Source: an uncultured Methanoregula sp.
GTDB lineage: Archaea > Halobacteriota > Methanomicrobia > Methanomicrobiales > Methanospirillaceae
Assembly (NCBI RefSeq): GCF_963667735.1
Contig: NZ_OY763919.1
Span: 682,001 to 746,000 of the forward strand
Length of the DNA: 64,000 nucleotides
Reading direction: 5' to 3'
The translations under genes were made by a program, and so were the position numbers. The notes below the pieces were generated by a model, which was not told where the DNA came from, made no database searches, and saw only the letters and a list, made by a program, of their open reading frames with translations. This document shows, piece after piece, positions 61,779 to 64,000 of the stretch (positions are counted from its first letter, which is position 1; every line of letters starts with the position of its first letter).

Positions 61779-62690
61779 TCATCCGGTTCTGATATCGTAC
61801 ACCGCGTGCCACTGGCCCGGCGAGTAGGACCGGACCTCCCGTTCAGCAAGTACGGTCCCGCCGAGTTCCTGTATCTTCTCCATATGCTCTCCGTTAGCAG
61901 ATACCAGCGAGTAGAAATGGATCGTTCCGCCCGCCCGGCAGAGCCGGAAGGCTTCCGGCAGGAATTCTGTGCCGGCAAGCGGGAGGTTCATCACCACCCG
62001 GTCGAATTTCCACGGGAGGATCGCAGGAAGCCGGCGGGCATCTGCAAGCAGGGGGAGCACGTTTCCGGCCCGGTTCTTTGCGAGGTTCTCAAGCATGAGT
62101 TCGATCGCCTTCGGGTTGAGATCGGCGGCGGCAACAAAGGAGGCCCGGGCAGCAAGCGTGATGGCAAACGGTCCTACCCCGGCAAACATATCGAGCACCG
62201 TCTCCTCACTTTGGACCTGCAGAAGAATACGCTGCCGCTCGGTCGAGAGCCGGGCGGAGAAGTAGGCACCGGCCAGGTCCACGACGAACCGGTGGCCGTG
62301 CTCGGTCACGACCGTCCGGGTTGTCAGTTCACCCGCGAGCACGCAAAATTCCCGCGTGCGGTATTCGCCATGCACCTCCCCTTCGGCAAAGACAACCGTG
62401 TGGAGCGAGGGGCGGGAGGCAAGGATCTTCTGAGCACCGGCCGGATCGTTCTCCTGCATAATTGCAATCCCTCCGACCAGCTCGTGCCGGGGCAGCGGTT
62501 CCCGGCCCGGATGGGCCTCGAACTCAAACCGGTCCGCACCGGTCCGCGGACCCGTCAGGGGGAGAACAAGGGCATCCCCGTCCCTGATGACCCGGAGCGT
62601 GGCATCGAGCGCGCCTTCCCTAATTAGCGCCTGCCGCATCTCCTCGCCCTGCCGTGCCGGCACCCGGAGCCCCCATTGCCAAACCGTCAT
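61779..62690 (-). CDS. tRNA (guanine37-N1)-methyltransferase Trm5
   Basis: 303 residues from the second methionine (MTVWQWGLRVP); an ATG 18 bp upstream is possible. A D2-type domain is suggested by YRTREFCVLAGELTTRTVV, then FVVDLAGAYFSARLSTERQRI, SAM motif LDMFAGVGPFAITLA, and the NLPLAG catalytic-type motif (Asn-Leu-Pro). It methylates G37 of tRNA to prevent frameshifting. It is divergent from HMG-CoA reductase. Confidence 0.9.
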   Translation of the reverse strand: MTVWQWGLRVPARQGEEMRQALIREGALDATLRVIRDGDALVLPLTGPRTGADRFEFEAHPGREPLPRHELVGGIAIMQENDPAGAQKILASRPSLHTVVFAEGEVHGEYRTREFCVLAGELTTRTVVTEHGHRFVVDLAGAYFSARLSTERQRILLQVQSEETVLDMFAGVGPFAITLAARASFVAAADLNPKAIELMLENLAKNRAGNVLPLLADARRLPAILPWKFDRVVMNLPLAGTEFLPEAFRLCRAGGTIHFYSLVSANGEHMEKIQELGGTVLAEREVRSYSPGQWHAVYDIRTG

Positions 62691-62734
62691 CCTGACCACG
62701 TATATCATAACAGTATACGTCCTAACAGTTATTC

Positions 62735-64000
62735 ATGGCTGATGATGCTGGGCGCCGCAACGATACCGGGAACGGTGCAAAGTCAGGTCACGATAATGAG
62801 AGGGAGACTATCATTCGCTCGCGGCTGAAAGACGGGACGCTCAAACTGTACGAACTGGAGAAGGAACTCTCGCCGCTGGATGCGATAAGGGTCAGGCGCG
62901 AGTTCATCCAGGAGGAGACCGGAACCGAACTGGAAAACATCGGCATCTTCTCCATCGATATCGAACGCGTGGTCAAGCGCAACTGCGAGAACATGATAGG
63001 TACCATCCAGGTGCCGGTCGGGGTTGCCGGGCCGATGCTCATCAACGGGGGATATGCCCAGGGGAATTACTGGCTTCCCCTCGCGACAACGGAGGGTGCG
63101 CTGATTGCCTCGGTCAACCGGGGATGCGGTGCCATCACCAAAGCCGGTGGGGCGGAAGTCCGCGTGCTTCACGACGGCATGACCCGGGCGCCGGTCTTTG
63201 CCGCAGACAGTGTCGGCCATGCTGCGCAGGTCTGCGACTGGGTGAGCGTTCACCGCGACGAGCTCAGGACCGTTGCAGAGAGCACGACCTCGCACGGGAA
63301 ACTCACCGACATCGTCACGTTCGTTGCGGGAACCAGCGTCTACGTACGGCTCGAGTTCGATACCAAGGATGCGATGGGCATGAATATGGTCACCATCGCA
63401 AGTGCCAAGGTCGCCGACCTGATCGCCCAGGGAACCGGCGTGCGCCTCATAGCCCTCTCGGGCAACATGTGCTCCGACAAGAAACCCGCTGCAATCAACG
63501 GCATCATGGGCCGGGGCCGGAGCGTTGTTGCCGGTGTCGCCCTCTCCCACGAACTGATAAGCTCGGTCCTCAAGACCGATGCAAAGACGCTCGCGGAAGT
63601 GAACTACCGCAAGAACCTTGTCGGCTCTGCCCGGGCCGGGGCAATGGGCTTCAATGCCCATGCAGCCAATGTCGTTGCCGCGATGTTCATAGCCTGCGGG
63701 CAGGACGCCGCCCACGCGATCGATGGCAGCACCTGCATCACCACGGTCGACCTGACAGAGACTGGTGCATATGTCGCCGTGACCCTTCCCTCCCTCCCGG
63801 TCGGAACCGTTGGCGGCGGGACCGGCGTAGAGACCCAGCAGGAATGCCTCAGGCTGCTCGGCGTTGCCGGGAGCGGGACGCCTCCGGGAACCAATGCAAA
63901 GAAACTCGCGGAGATCATCGGGGCCGCGGTCCTGGCCGGCGAACTCTCGCTCCTCGGCGCCCTTGCCGCCCAGCACCTTGCCCGGGCCCACCAGCAGCTC
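62735..64000 (+). CDS. hmgA: HMG-CoA reductase (3' truncated)
   Basis: 422 codons are visible and the frame is still open at the window end. Motifs: NMIGTIQVPVGVAGP, ATTEGALIASVNRG (catalytic glutamate), MGMNMVTIASAKV with the catalytic aspartate region, GNMCSDKKPAAING (catalytic lysine), and VGGGTGVETQQECL. It reduces HMG-CoA to mevalonate, following the synthase at 56.4 kb. The start at 62735 lies 44 bp from the divergent Trm5 gene. The first 25 residues are polar and variable. Confidence 0.95.
   Translation, partial: MADDAGRRNDTGNGAKSGHDNERETIIRSRLKDGTLKLYELEKELSPLDAIRVRREFIQEETGTELENIGIFSIDIERVVKRNCENMIGTIQVPVGVAGPMLINGGYAQGNYWLPLATTEGALIASVNRGCGAITKAGGAEVRVLHDGMTRAPVFAADSVGHAAQVCDWVSVHRDELRTVAESTTSHGKLTDIVTFVAGTSVYVRLEFDTKDAMGMNMVTIASAKVADLIAQGTGVRLIALSGNMCSDKKPAAINGIMGRGRSVVAGVALSHELISSVLKTDAKTLAEVNYRKNLVGSARAGAMGFNAHAANVVAAMFIACGQDAAHAIDGSTCITTVDLTETGAYVAVTLPSLPVGTVGGGTGVETQQECLRLLGVAGSGTPPGTNAKKLAEIIGAAVLAGELSLLGALAAQHLARAHQQL

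Noticed and set aside
62783-63991. 402-codon minus-strand frame opposite HMG-CoA reductase
   Set aside because: Low-complexity shadow of the strongly conserved plus-strand HMG-CoA reductase.

Overview
The window looks like about 64 kb of chromosome from a hydrogenotrophic methanogenic archaeon, most likely order Methanomicrobiales (Methanoregula/Methanosphaerula-like). Evidence for Archaea: thermosome, RPA with its RPA-associated partner, TiaS, archaeal RibK and RibL, deoxyhypusine synthase, a mevalonate pathway with the thiolase/HMG-CoA synthase/DUF35 trio, a dihydropteroate-synthase-like protein of the methanopterin type, and TATA boxes about 25-30 nt upstream of several starts. This placement is inferred from gene content and style, not from a database search. 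I saw no rRNA, tRNA, insertion sequence or intact CRISPR array. The first gene is cut at its 5' end and the last (HMG-CoA reductase) at its 3' end.

1-3 kb: hgcA-hgcB (mercury methylation) overlapping arsC (arsenate reductase), then malic enzyme. 3-10 kb: small membrane protein, truA and a PHP phosphoesterase, DHPS-like protein, parvulin, exported acetolactate decarboxylase, JAMM protease plus FAD synthase, and a KhtTU-type cation/proton antiporter. 10.3-11.8 kb: an orphan CARF-like/winged-helix regulator followed by 640 bp of AT-rich, repeat-bearing non-coding DNA. 11.8-14.6 kb: porBAGD (pyruvate:ferredoxin oxidoreductase). 14.7-20.9 kb: two uncharacterised proteins, a cupredoxin-like lipoprotein, the thermosome with an upstream HTH regulator, and TiaS.

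21-36 kb is a signalling and unknown-function region: three consecutive receiver-PAS-histidine kinase proteins (1697, 883 and 988 residues) with the same architecture, two small paralogous unknown proteins, an Eco57I/TaqI-like adenine methyltransferase whose catalytic NPPY motif is altered, and CheW. 36-43 kb is transport: a DHA2 MFS exporter, an apparent fusion of a four-helix voltage-sensor-like domain to a CorA divalent-cation channel with a small membrane protein behind it, an acyltransferase, a DUF308 membrane protein and PPK2.

43-48.5 kb: deoxyhypusine synthase, PyrF, a stand-alone glycyl-radical/zinc tail of anaerobic ribonucleotide reductase overlapping cbiZ, a DUF1858 protein, and RPA with its associated protein. 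49-54 kb: two paralogous membrane-anchored COG1361 proteins, a 36-codon small ORF and an RND (HAE3) exporter in one unit. 54-64 kb: ribB and ribK, divergent from a unit of an HTH regulator, HMG-CoA synthase, thiolase and DUF35 protein; then a SpoIIE-type phosphatase, a PanE-like reductase, Trm5, and HMG-CoA reductase.

The items most worth following up are the voltage-sensor/CorA fusion (38.0-39.6 kb), hgcAB-arsC (1-1.7 kb), the glycyl-radical tail beside cbiZ (45.1-46.4 kb), and the 21-36 kb signalling block with its altered methyltransferase and paired unknown proteins.
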